Origin: Pseudomonadota bacterium
Lineage (GTDB): Bacteria; Pseudomonadota; Gammaproteobacteria; Ga0077536
Assembly (NCBI GenBank): GCA_016719885.1
Contig: JADJYF010000004.1
Span: 170,001-234,000, forward strand
Direction of reading: 5' to 3'
Length of the DNA: 64,000 nucleotides
In this document: one piece after another, positions 17,933-26,989 of the stretch
Position numbering within the stretch: the first letter of the stretch is position 1
How the letters are laid out: the number at the start of each line of letters is the position of its first letter
Program-made: the position numbers and the translations under genes
Notes under the pieces: model-generated
Databases searched by the model: none
What the model was told of the DNA's origin: nothing
The model's input: only the letters and a program-made list of their open reading frames with translations

Positions 17933-18304
17933 ATGAAAGACAAGAAGCGTCCCTTGCCGCCGCCGCCAGCGGCGAGTCCCTTTGCCGCGTTGGCCGGCCT
18001 CGTGCCGTCGACAAGCACTGTCGAGCCGGCACCAGCGCCGGACACCAAGGCCAAGGCCTCTCGCGGCCGTGTCGACGTGCTGCGTAACACCGCCCATCGC
18101 GGCGGCAAGACCGTGACGGTGTTGAAGGGCTTCGTCGGTGTCGATGCCGATGAACTCAAAGCCCTCGCCAAGCAATGGCAGAAGCGCTGCGGCGCCGGCG
18201 GCACGGTCAAGGACGACACCATCGAGATCCAGGGCGATCATCGCGAGACGCTGATGCGCCTGCTGGCCGAGGCCGGCTTCCGCCCGGTCAAGGCCGGTGG
18301 GTGA
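17933..18304 (+). CDS. SUI1/eIF1-like translation factor (YciH family)
   Basis: The 123-residue protein has a disordered Pro/Ala/Lys-rich N-terminus (about 1-48), then the SUI1 domain (RGGKTVTVLKGFVGVDADELKALAKQWQKRCGAGGTVKDDTIEIQGDH), the typical YciH signature. YciH modulates initiation fidelity on the 30S subunit in E. coli. The ATG at 17933 is chosen; upstream in-frame codons run through a REP-like element and are unlikely to be coding. The usual neighbour in many proteobacteria is not informative here. Confidence 0.92.
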   Translation: MKDKKRPLPPPPAASPFAALAGLVPSTSTVEPAPAPDTKAKASRGRVDVLRNTAHRGGKTVTVLKGFVGVDADELKALAKQWQKRCGAGGTVKDDTIEIQGDHRETLMRLLAEAGFRPVKAGG

Positions 18305-18481
18305 ACGCTTTGATTCATTGCCTTCGACGCCCCTTGCCGTGGTCGCATGTGCACGCATTTCGTGCGCATCGTCACAACACAGGACACTGGCCTCGCCGCC
18401 TTTGAACGCGCGCCGCGCCGGCGGCGATGTACCGACGTGTATCAAGCGGACCATGCGGTCCGCGCAACCAGGGAGCACGTC

Positions 18482-18865
18482 ATGTACAAGAAAGCATTAT
18501 TTTCAGCCCTCGTCGCCAGCGCGATGGTGATCACCACCCTGCCGAGCGACGCCGAGGCCGCCAGCATCCGCGTCAAGTGCGAAAAGCGCGCGACGCGCTC
18601 GAAGATCTCGGTGGATGGCAAGAACCTCGTGCCCGGCCAGTATCGCTGCCAGGCCAAGTCCGGTTCGAACCAGAAGACCACCGCGCTGGTGAGCTCGGTA
18701 GGCGATGAAGTCGAGTGTGATTTCGACAGCGCACGCGCCGACATCGCGGCTGGCGCCACCGCGATTGCCGCCAACTTCATCCAGGGCGGCCAGGTGACCG
18801 GCAAGCTCATCGATGCCGCCGGCTTCACGGTCGCGTCCGACACCGTGAGCTGCCGCGCCAAGTGA
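18482..18865 (+). CDS. small secreted protein of unknown function
   Basis: The 127-residue product has a clear signal peptide (MYKKALFSALVASAMVITTLPSDAEA). The mature part, of about 100 residues, is Lys/Arg and Cys containing (KCEKRATRSKISVDGKNLVPGQY). Four cysteines (KCEKR, RCQAK, ECDFD, SCRAK) could form two disulfides in the periplasm. There is no catalytic motif. CAGGGAGCACGTC precedes the ATG, giving a plausible ribosome site. No family is recognised. Confidence 0.75.
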   Translation: MYKKALFSALVASAMVITTLPSDAEAASIRVKCEKRATRSKISVDGKNLVPGQYRCQAKSGSNQKTTALVSSVGDEVECDFDSARADIAAGATAIAANFIQGGQVTGKLIDAAGFTVASDTVSCRAK

Positions 18866-18870
18866 TGTGT

Positions 18871-18904
18871 CGCGGGCGACGTCCGCTCGCGGACGTCGCC
18901 CGCG
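18871..18904. terminator. 16-bp perfect hairpin between convergent genes
   Basis: A 16-base arm (18871-18886) is followed by a two-base gap and its exact reverse complement (18889-18904). It sits between the small secreted protein and the convergent propeller protein, and probably serves both. There is no T-run. Confidence 0.6.
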
Positions 18905-18920
18905 CATACCGCGCCATGCC

Positions 18921-20513
18921 TCACGGCAAGCGCCGCAGTCTCACCACTTTTGGCGCCGCCGTCGGCAGCGACGAATAGGCGCTCCACACCTCACCGTTGC
19001 GCGGGTCGATCGCGAGATGGCGCATGTAGGCCGGCTCGGTCGGCAGGGGATAGCGCGTCAGGCGATGGGTTTTGCCATCGAGATGTATGAGTTCCGAGGC
19101 CAGCGCCGCCGCCAGCCACACGTCGCCGTTACGCGGATCGACTTCCACATCGTAGATGCCGGCCGCGCCAATGCCGGTATCGAAGGATTCGAATTTTTCC
19201 GTGGCGGGCTCGAAGCTCGTCACGCGGCCGGTGTTGAATTCCGCTATCCAGAGGCGCCCGTCGGGTGCGACCGCCATGCGCCGCGGGCCGACATTGTCGC
19301 CTGGCATGGTGTAGAGCTTCGCCTCGCCGCTGGCGATGTCGTAGCGAGCGAGGGTGTTGGCGGCAAGCTGCGCGCTCCACAGTCGATCCTGCGCATCCAC
19401 CTGCATGCCGTAGGGCAAGGGTATGCCGGCGCTGGCCGGCAGGTGGGCCGAGGGCAAGGCGAAGCGCTTCACTGAACCATCGTCGGCCGCGAGCCGCGCG
19501 ATGCCTTCGGTCTTGCCGAAGTAGTCGTTCAGCCACACGTCGCCGTGACTGTCGAGGGCGATGTCGTGCGGGTAGATGCCGACCTTGTAGGTCACGAACT
19601 TGCGCGTGCGCGGGTCGAGGCGCACCACCGATTCCGTGCCGCCGTTCACCAGCCACAGCGTGCCATCGCGCGCGAAGGCCAGCGCGCGCACCTGCGCGGC
19701 GATGTTGGGCTCATTATTTACCTCGAAAGACTCGTAATGTCCGCTGGCCGGATCGAGCGCCCACATGGCGCTGTTCCAGAACGCCGTCACCCATACGCGA
19801 TGATCGGGCCCGACCACGAGGTCATGCGGCAGCTCGCTCGCAATCGGCACCGGGTACTCGGTGATCTCGGCGCGCGCTTCGCGCGGCGCGAGCGCGGGCG
19901 GGGCGATGTTCGCCACGCGCGCAGGCCTGAACTCGCTGGTCAGCCAGTCGGCGTAGTGCTCGAAATCGAAGTCCGGCGGGATTACTGCATACTTGTCGAA
20001 GGACTTCATCAGCGCGAAGGCGTCCAGCCACTGCTGGCGCGTGCGCAGCGCGCCGTCCTTGTAGAGGCGCGCGAAAGACAGCTCGTGGCAGCTCATGCAG
20101 TTCAGGATGAACTCGCGTTTGTCGGCGCCGTCCTCGACGTGGGCGAACCAGGTGGCGGTCGCGGCCTGGCGCAGCGGCTCGCGTGCCGCGTTCAATGCAA
20201 AGGCTAGCGAGGCCTGCGCCGCGCCGATCTCGAGCGCGCCGCGTGCATCCTCGTAGCGCGCGTGATGGGCGCGCAGCTCGTAATGGCCGTCGCTGAGCGC
20301 GGGCAGCACATAGCGACCCTTGTCGGTGGAATAGACCGTGGTCTCGATGCCGCTCGCGGTGTCGCGCGCGGTGACGAATACACCGGCCACGCCCTGTCCC
20401 GCCGCGTTCGTGACCTGTCCCGACACGCCGCCCGCCATGGCCGGTACGGCGGCCGCGCCCAGCACAAGCATCACCCCGGCGAGGCCCGCGGCCCGCGCGC
20501 TGATCGGCTTCAT
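18921..20513 (-). CDS. secreted heme/beta-propeller protein with carboxypeptidase-regulatory-like domain
   Basis: The 530-residue protein starts with a signal peptide (MKPISARAAGLAGVMLVLGAAAVPAMAGG). It has three parts. First, a transthyretin-like carboxypeptidase regulatory domain (about 30-95; GQGVAGVFVTARD). Second, a short cytochrome c-like segment with heme motif CMSCH (about residues 139-143). Third, a Vgb/SMP-30-type six- to seven-bladed propeller (about 215-530) with repeated GRVWVTAFW, GTLWLVNGGT, GDVWLNDYFG, DRLWSAQL, GRLWIAEFN and GDVWLAAA. Vgb lyases linearise streptogramin B, but propellers of this fold serve many roles. The mono-heme suggests an electron-transfer or redox-sensing role in the periplasm. 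The N-terminal CXXCH is the only heme motif. Confidence 0.85.
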   Translation of the reverse strand: MKPISARAAGLAGVMLVLGAAAVPAMAGGVSGQVTNAAGQGVAGVFVTARDTASGIETTVYSTDKGRYVLPALSDGHYELRAHHARYEDARGALEIGAAQASLAFALNAAREPLRQAATATWFAHVEDGADKREFILNCMSCHELSFARLYKDGALRTRQQWLDAFALMKSFDKYAVIPPDFDFEHYADWLTSEFRPARVANIAPPALAPREARAEITEYPVPIASELPHDLVVGPDHRVWVTAFWNSAMWALDPASGHYESFEVNNEPNIAAQVRALAFARDGTLWLVNGGTESVVRLDPRTRKFVTYKVGIYPHDIALDSHGDVWLNDYFGKTEGIARLAADDGSVKRFALPSAHLPASAGIPLPYGMQVDAQDRLWSAQLAANTLARYDIASGEAKLYTMPGDNVGPRRMAVAPDGRLWIAEFNTGRVTSFEPATEKFESFDTGIGAAGIYDVEVDPRNGDVWLAAALASELIHLDGKTHRLTRYPLPTEPAYMRHLAIDPRNGEVWSAYSSLPTAAPKVVRLRRLP

Positions 20514-20586
20514 CGACTCCCCCTCGACATTCGCTGCACGGCGCTGGCGCCGATGCGTGGTGGTTCGCAGCCGCTATACTGCCGCC

Positions 20587-21060
20587 ATGAACGACAGCAT
20601 CTTCCTCGATCAACTGCGTGCTTTTCTAGCGCGGCCCGGCAACCGTTCGCCGCACAACAATTTCCTCGGTCTCGAAATCGTGCATCTGGAACATGCGCGG
20701 GCGGTGCTGCGCGTGCCCTATTCCGAGCGCCTTGCCGGCAATGCCACCACCGGCGTGTTGCACGGTGGCGTCATCACCACCGCCATCGATTCGGCGTGCG
20801 GCGTGTCGGTGATCACCGCGCTCGGCAAGCGCATGGGCATCGCGACGCTGGATCTGCGCATCGATTATCTCAAGCCTGCCCAGCCGGGGCAGGCGGTGAC
20901 GGCGGCCGCCCATTGTTACAAGGTCACGCGCAACATCTGCTTCGTGCGCGCCATTGCCTACCATGCCGACAGGGACGACCCGATAGCCAACTGCGCGGCC
21001 AGTTTCATGATCACTTCCCTCGAACCGGCGGGCCCGGCGCTCGCCGAGGATGCGCCATGA
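20587..21060 (+). CDS. PaaI-family hotdog thioesterase
   Basis: The 157-residue protein has the hotdog fold with the signature HNNFLGLEIV and TTGVLHGGVITTAIDSACG, in which HGG is the conserved active-site loop. LDLRIDYLKPAQPGQAV is the second conserved strand. PaaI-like enzymes hydrolyse acyl- or phenylacetyl-CoA. The gene overlaps the next thioesterase (ATGA), so both are translationally coupled. The ATG at 20587 lies 73 bases from the divergent propeller gene. Confidence 0.88.
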   Translation: MNDSIFLDQLRAFLARPGNRSPHNNFLGLEIVHLEHARAVLRVPYSERLAGNATTGVLHGGVITTAIDSACGVSVITALGKRMGIATLDLRIDYLKPAQPGQAVTAAAHCYKVTRNICFVRAIAYHADRDDPIANCAASFMITSLEPAGPALAEDAP

Positions 21061-21488
21061 GTTTCGTCGACATCATCCACGCCGCGCGCGACAGCCGCGA
21101 TTACTCGCGCATGGGCGAGGCCATTCCGTACATGGATACCCTGGGCCTGTCGGTGGAGGAACGGGACGGCGGCGTGGTGCTGTTGTTGGCGGCCGCCGAG
21201 CTGCACGTCGGCAACCCGTGGAAGCAGGCCTTGCATGGCGGCCTCATCGGCGCGGTGCTGGAAACCGCTGCCATCGTGCAGCTGATCCTCGAGCCCGAGG
21301 TCGAAACCCTGCCCAAGCCCATCAACATCACGGTCGATTACCTGCGCTCCGGGCGCGTGGTGCCGACCCGCGCCGCCGCCGAGGTCACCAAGCTCGGCCG
21401 CCGCGTCGCCAACGTGCATGCGCGTTGCTGGCAGGACGACGAGTCGCGACCCATCGCGACCTTGTCCGGCCACTTCCTCATGACCTGA
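21057..21488 (+). CDS. second PaaI-family hotdog thioesterase
   Basis: At 143 residues, this is a paralogue of the preceding protein (GNPWKQALHGGLIGAVLETAA, KPINITVDYLRSGRVVPTRAAAEVTKLGRRVANVHAR). The HGG loop is retained. Two hotdog subunits coupled this way can form a heteromer or act on different acyl chains. The start overlaps the first gene's stop by four bases. Confidence 0.87.
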   Translation: MSFVDIIHAARDSRDYSRMGEAIPYMDTLGLSVEERDGGVVLLLAAAELHVGNPWKQALHGGLIGAVLETAAIVQLILEPEVETLPKPINITVDYLRSGRVVPTRAAAEVTKLGRRVANVHARCWQDDESRPIATLSGHFLMT

Positions 21489-21503
21489 GGCTGCCGCGGC
21501 CAC

Positions 21504-21528
21504 AAAAAAAACCCGCCGTGGCGGGTCT
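21504..21528 (-). terminator. Rho-independent terminator of the dps gene
   Basis: On the minus strand, GACCCGCC and GGCGGGT form a hairpin followed by eight T residues. It stands 20 bases after the dps stop. Confidence 0.85.
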
Positions 21529-21548
21529 GGAACGATGCAGGGCGTGCC

Positions 21549-22062
21549 TTATTCTTCGAGCAGGCTGCGCAGCATCCAGGCGGTCTTTTCGTGCACGTCG
21601 AGGCGCTGGGTGAGCAGATCCATGGTCGGCTGATCGTTGGCCTTTTCCACCGCCGCGAACAGTCCGCGCGCGGTGCGCGCCGTCGCTTCCTGGGCGGCCA
21701 CCAGGTGGCGCACCATGTCCATGGCCTTGGGCGTGCCATCGACCTCCTTGATCGACGCGAGCTTGACGAATTCCCGGTAGGTGCCCGGCGCCGGGAAATC
21801 CCAGCGCGCGTATGCGCTCGGCGATGAGGTCGAGCGCGTTCCACTGCTCGGTGTACTGGCCCATGAACATCAGGTGCAGGGTGTTGAACATCGGCCCGGT
21901 CACGTTCCAGTGGAAGTTGTGGGTCATGAGGTAGAGCGTGACGCTGTCGGCGAGCAGGTGGGCCAGGCCGTCGGCGATGCGGGCGCGATCGCCGGCCGAG
22001 ATGCCGATGTCAATGGCCGCGCCGGCGGCACGGGGTGCGGGGGTGTTCTTGCTCTTCGCCAT
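21549..22062 (-). pseudogene. dps: Dps-like DNA-protecting ferritin with a one-base frame break
   Basis: The frame opens at 22062 (MAKSKNTPAPRAAGAAIDIG) and reads the Dps helices (LYLMTHNFHWNVTGPMF, QYTEQWNALDLIAERIRALGFP). Near 21790 an extra G shifts it, and the other frame continues APGTYREFVKLASIKE through to the C-terminal helix and a TAA at 21549. Together they give about 170 residues. Ferroxidase ligands His (HNFHW), Asp/Glu (EQWNALD) are in the first half. Dps binds DNA nonspecifically and stores iron under stress. The break is either an assembly insertion or a real null allele. Confidence 0.85.
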
Positions 22063-22273
22063 GTCGGATGCCTCACGGGAGTTTGAATCTTTGCGCGCCT
22101 TCAATCCTAACAAGCCGCCTACGGCGCGCCTACCGCGCGGACCGTGGGTGAATGGGCACGGCACACCTATCGTGCGTCGCCGCCCCTTGATGCATCGGTT
22201 AACCTAGGCGCGCTTCAGGAACGATGGGGACGGGGATGCTGCAATTCAACGGGACGGACGCCGAGGTGCGCTC

Positions 22274-23474
22274 ATGAGCGGCGCGCTGGACGGCGTCAGG
22301 ATCATCGATCTCACCACGGTGCTGATGGGGCCGTTCGCCACCCAGCAGCTGGGTGACATGGGCGCCGACGTGATCAAGGTCGAGCCGCCGGCGGGCGATA
22401 CCAGCCGCAACGTCGGTGCCACCCGTCATCGCGGCATGGCCAGCGGCTTCCTGCACTGCAATCGCAACAAGCGCGCCATCGTGCTGGATCTCAAGCAGGC
22501 GGCCGGCCGCGAGGCCTTGCTGCGTCTCGTCGCCACGGCCGATGTGCTGGTCTACAACGTCAGGCCGCAGGCCATGGCGCGGCTGCGCCTGACCTACGCC
22601 GATTGCGCGGCGGTCAATCCGCGCATCATCTATGTCGGCATGTTCGGCTATGGACAGCGTGGCCCGTACGCGGCCAAGCCGGCCTATGACGATCTCATCC
22701 AGGGCGCGGTCGGCATTCCGTCGCTGGTGGCGCGCGTCGGCGACGGCGTGCCGCGCTACGTGCCGGTGACCATGATCGATCGCACCGTCGGCACCGCCGC
22801 GGTCGGGCACATCGCTGCCGCGCTCTATCGCCGCGAGAAGACCGGCGTCGGCCAGTCCATCGAAGTGCCGATGTTCGAGACCATGGTGCCCTTCGTGATG
22901 GGCGAACACATGGCCGGGCAGAGCTACGAGCCGCCGCTCGGGCCGATGGGCTATTCGCGCCTGCTGGCGCGTGAACGCACGCCGTTTCCGACCCGCGACG
23001 GCTACGTGTGCGCGCTCATCTATACCGACAGCCACTGGCGTTCGTTCTTCCGCGAACTCGGCGAGCCCGAGCGCTTCGACGACGACCCGCGCATGGCCGA
23101 CATCGGCACGCGTACCGCCCACATCGGCGACCTGTATGGCATGGTGGCCGACGTCATGCGTACGCGCGGCACCGACGAGTGGCTGGCGTTCTTCGACAGG
23201 GCCGACATCCCGGCCATGCGCCTGAATGATCTCGATTCGCTCTACGACGATCCGCATCTTGAGGCGGTCGCTTATTTCGAGACGCTGGAGCATCCGAGCG
23301 AAGGCCGGGTCCACCAGATGGGCCACGCCAGCACCTGGTCCGAATCGCCGCCCAGCACCCGCCGGCCTCGCGCCGCGCCTCGGCGAGCACAGCATCGAGG
23401 TGCTGAAGGAGGCGGGCTATGGCGACGACGAGATCGCGGCGATGCTGGCCAATGGCGTCACGGCGACCCAGTAG
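22274..23474 (+). pseudogene. CaiB/BaiF family III CoA-transferase with a one-base frame break
   Basis: The frame begins MSGALDGVRIIDLTTVLMGPFATQQLGDMGADVIKVEPPAGDTSR, the hallmark of formyl-CoA/carnitine-type CoA-transferases. It continues to residue about 365. Near 23371 an extra C breaks it; the second frame supplies PRLGEHSIEVLKEAGYGDDEIAAMLANG, the conserved C-terminal GEH motif, and ends at TAG 23472-23474. The catalytic Asp of the family appears in the PAYDDLIQG region (Asp near residue 140). The TAG belongs to the REP-like element that follows. The substrate acid is unknown. Confidence 0.85.
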
Positions 23475-23561
23475 ATGCGAATTCATTCGCACATTCACAT
23501 GCACATGTCCTGTTCAGTCCGCCACCGTGGCGGCCATGGGCGAATGAATTCGTACCAACAA
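23471..23561. repeat. REP-like element, family A, inverted pair
   Basis: GTAGATGCGAATTCATTCGC opens directly in the CoA-transferase stop codon. The second half (CGAATGAATTCGTACCAAC) faces it about 40 bases on. It ends just before the CorA-like start. Confidence 0.85.
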
Positions 23562-23571
23562 TAGGCGCATC

Positions 23572-25222
23572 ATGGCCATTCTCGACGGCTCCGATCATCT
23601 CGTTCGACATGTCCGGCAGATGCTGCTGTGGCCGCTGCAGTTGATGCCGGTCGAGGGCGAGAGCGATGAACGCAGTCATTGGCAGCTGCTGGAAGCGGCC
23701 GACACCGAGCGCCTGTGGCAGCGCGTCGAAGACGAGTTCACCGCCGACCCGACCCAGTTCCAGGAGCGCCATTACAAGGAGTTCGTGTCCTTCCTGCCTT
23801 ACGTGCAGCGCTTCCTGTATGGCGAGAGCCGCGGCGCACGGCCGCGTTTGAACGACGGCGCGCCGGGCGAATCGGCGCTCCGGGTTTATCGTCGCCACGA
23901 CGTCGCGGCCTTGCGCGTGATCCTGCGCGAGGGCGACGCACCGCTCACGCTCAAGGTCGCGCACATCGATCTCTATTTCTTTGACGACGTCGACGTCGCC
24001 TTGCTGAACACCGAGGTGATGGGCGACGACGTGCCCTTGTCGACCGCGCTCGACCTCATGTACCGCTTCGGGCGCGCCTATCCCACCACCTGGGACGAGT
24101 TCGGCAACGGCGTGCACAACACCTGGTCAGCCGAGTGGCTGGACGCCGAAGGCCGCGTGCTGGTGGCTTCCGACAGCGGCAACCGCGCCAAGTACCTGGA
24201 GTTCGCCTGCCAGTACCGCGCGGCGGGCACGGCCGCGCACTGGGCGTGGCTGGTGCAGCCCATGGTGCTGGATGCGGCGCAAGACGACGGCCTGTTGCGC
24301 TATCGCCAGATTGCCTATCACCGCATGCCGCTGATGGCCTTCCTGGCGCTGGACGACCCGCGGCAGATCCCGGACGCCGACTGGGTGCGCCTCGGCCTCA
24401 TCGCCAGCGTGCATCCCGATGAACCGATGCCGCACAACGACCCGGACATCACGGCGTTCTTCGCGCGTTACAGTTTCGACCGCTACTGGAGCGGCAGGAG
24501 TGACGGACCCAATACGCGCTTCCTGTGCAGCGGCCGCGTGCTGTCGGTGATCGGCGACGCGCAGTCGAAGTATTTCCTCGACACCGAGCGCGGCCTGCTC
24601 GGGCAGTTCCGTCACCAGTACTTCATGCTGTTCCTGATTGCGCATTTCCACCAGGCGGCCTTGCTGGTGTTCTCCGACCGCCTGGTCGATGCCATCCACG
24701 ATCTCGCATGTACACGATCGCAATTCCTTGCGGCGTTTTCGCGCGCGGGTGCATGCGAGCTTCGATTCCTTCCTGCGCTTCACGCATCGCTACTGGTTCA
24801 ACGTGCTGTCCGAGCATCCGCACATGCAGGCCCTGCACCGCGCCTGCGTGCGCCATCTCGGCAACGCCGAGCTCTATGCCGAGTTGAAGGAAGAATTGCG
24901 CGACATGAGCCAGTACCTCGACAGCGATGCCCAGCGCCGCCAGTCGACCTCGGTGCATCGCCTGACGGTGGTCACCACCTTCAGCCTGATAGGCACGGTG
25001 GCGACCGGCTTTCTCGGCATGAACATCATTGACGAAGCGGCCGCATCCCTGGCCATGAAGCTCGTCTACCTGGGCGCCACGGTGCTGGCGACCGCGGTGC
25101 TGACGCTGTTCCTGGTCAAGAAGTCACGGCGCTTGTCGGACCTCATGGACAAGTTATCCGACGAGAAGCTGCCGCCGAGCCGGCGGCCGCCGATGAATTC
25201 GATCGGCATGCGCGGGGAGTGA
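23572..25222 (+). pseudogene. CorA-like Mg2+ transporter with a one-base frame break
   Basis: The N-terminal half (MAILDGSDHLVRHVRQML) is the large cytoplasmic domain of a CorA-like family. After LVDAIHDL near 24708 an extra base breaks the frame. The continuing frame reads DRNSLRRFRARVHASFDSFLRFTHRYWF, then VVTTFSLIGTVATGFLGMNII (the GMN selectivity motif after the first membrane segment), a second membrane helix and a Lys/Arg-rich tail. Together they give about 550 residues, larger than typical CorA because of the long N-terminal domain. As a homopentamer it would carry divalent metal. Confidence 0.78.
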
Positions 25223-25225
25223 GTC

Positions 25226-25303
25226 GGGCGCGAATCCATCCGGGCATTCAATGGGTGGGTATTCGTCACCTTAGCATCGGGTGCGAATGCATTCGCACTA
25301 CAG
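25226..25303. repeat. degenerate REP-like element, family A
   Basis: GGTGCGAATGCATTCGCACT (25279-25301 region) is close to the family A core, and an eroded copy (GCGCGAATCCATCCGGGCATT) precedes it. It fills the space between the CorA-like and DUF1302 genes, which are convergent. Confidence 0.65.
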
Positions 25304-25316
25304 GGGCGGCTGCCCC

Positions 25317-26915
25317 TCAAAACTGGTAGATGAAGGTGAACACCGACTCGTGCCGGCTGTTGTTGCTGGAGTGTCCCCAGATGTCGCCCAACTGCCAGGG
25401 CCCGGCCTTGTGGCCAGTGATGCGCCAGAACAGGTTCTGCTGGAAGCGCAGCACCACGTGGCTGGACAACAGGTAATCGACCGCAATCTGGTTGTAGGCG
25501 CCGGTCGAGCGCGGGTCGAAGGCGAACACGAAGCGCGGCTGCAGGAGGCCGGCGTCGCCATAGCTGGTCGAGGCCGAAAACGTCATCACCACTTCGTCCT
25601 GGTCGAGGCGGTCTTCGTTGAGACTGACGAAGCGGCCGGGCTGCACCACGCCGTTCAATTCGGCCGGGAACACGCCGCCGATGCCGCGATAGGAATGACT
25701 GATGTCCAGCCAGCGACGCCAGAAGATCTGGCTGGACAGGAAGATGGTGCGATCGGGGTTCAGCCACTTGATCCAGGTCGGCCGGTCGGCCGCCAGCATC
25801 ACCACCGAGCGCCGCGCGGTCTCGAACTGGTCCTGCTCGGGGTCGACCGACAAGGGCGCGCCCGTCGCCACCGCCACCGGCACGCCGGTGGTGAAGGTGG
25901 TCTCGAGGCGAAACACCGCCTGCGTGTATTTCTCCTCGGAATAGTTGGCGGTGAAGCCCAACACGTGAGAGCGCGGGTACTCGGTCTTGTAGGCGACGTG
26001 CAGGGTGGTCGGGTCGAGGCGCGTGAACTGGTTCTGCAGCACGCCACGTGCGTCGGCCGAGAAGCCGTAGAAGTAATTGACGCTGAAGTCGACGTCGCCC
26101 CACACCGCCTTGAAGCGGAAGCCGGCCTGGCCGTTCTCCAACTTGCGGCCCGGCGCGCCGTCGATGACCTTCAGATCGAGGTTCTTCAACTGGTTGCCGA
26201 CCAGCACCGAGTTGGCATTCTCGGCGATACCGGTGCCGGTGAAGGCCCACGGCCGGCGCGGATCGGTGGAGATGATGTTGTGACGCACGTCCCACGGGAT
26301 GTAGACCAGTTCGAAGAACGATTCCTCGAGCTTGCCGATCTTGCCGATGTCGTACACGCCGCGCGCCATCCACAGGGGAATGCGGATGTCTTCCCACGAT
26401 TCCCAGCTCCAGTGCCAGGACAGGTCGAGCGGGTTGATGACGTCCAGCGCGCGGAAGTTGTCGGTCTCGCCCCATACCACCTGCTGCTTGCCGAGACGCA
26501 GCGAGAACGGCGGCAGGATGAGATCGACATAGGCCTCGCGCACCTTGCCTTCGAACTCGCCGGGCAGGGACTGGTTGCCGGGGAAGGCGTCGTGATAGGA
26601 CGGGCGCGCGTCGTAGATCGAGTCATACACGCCGCGACCGACGAACGAGAACGTTGCTTCCTCGAGCTTGCCGGTGTTGAAACGGCCGAACGCGGTGCTG
26701 TCCCGGAGGAAGTAATACTTGCCTTCGATCTGCGCGGTATTGCGTTGCATGACGAACTCGGCGTCGTCCATGCGCGGCGTGCGCAGGATGTTCTGCGCCT
26801 GCAGGTAGCCTTCGAGTTCGAACTCGTCGTTGACGGTGACGATGGCCTCGGCGGTGAAAGGCAGGGCGGCGAGCAGGGCGAGCGTGGCCGGCAATCCGTG
26901 GCGACGGAAGGTCAT
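25317..26915 (-). CDS. DUF1302 family outer-membrane protein
   Basis: The 532-residue protein has a signal peptide (MTFRRHGLPATLALLAALPFTAEA) and many alternating beta-strand patterns. The C-terminus YQF fits the outer-membrane-barrel rule (terminal Phe). DUF1302 proteins occur beside DUF1329 and, in several proteobacteria, beside hydrocarbon or polyhydroxyalkanoate genes; transport of hydrophobic substrates is inferred, not proven. The ribosome site is before MTFRRHG. It is 74 bases downstream of the DUF1329 gene, on the same strand. Confidence 0.85.
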   Translation of the reverse strand: MTFRRHGLPATLALLAALPFTAEAIVTVNDEFELEGYLQAQNILRTPRMDDAEFVMQRNTAQIEGKYYFLRDSTAFGRFNTGKLEEATFSFVGRGVYDSIYDARPSYHDAFPGNQSLPGEFEGKVREAYVDLILPPFSLRLGKQQVVWGETDNFRALDVINPLDLSWHWSWESWEDIRIPLWMARGVYDIGKIGKLEESFFELVYIPWDVRHNIISTDPRRPWAFTGTGIAENANSVLVGNQLKNLDLKVIDGAPGRKLENGQAGFRFKAVWGDVDFSVNYFYGFSADARGVLQNQFTRLDPTTLHVAYKTEYPRSHVLGFTANYSEEKYTQAVFRLETTFTTGVPVAVATGAPLSVDPEQDQFETARRSVVMLAADRPTWIKWLNPDRTIFLSSQIFWRRWLDISHSYRGIGGVFPAELNGVVQPGRFVSLNEDRLDQDEVVMTFSASTSYGDAGLLQPRFVFAFDPRSTGAYNQIAVDYLLSSHVVLRFQQNLFWRITGHKAGPWQLGDIWGHSSNNSRHESVFTFIYQF

Positions 26916-26989
26916 GGCAGATATTCCCGATGGTCAGTGCGTGTATTGAACCGAGCGGCGACCGCTGGCCGCCGCGTATCGCGTCGTAC

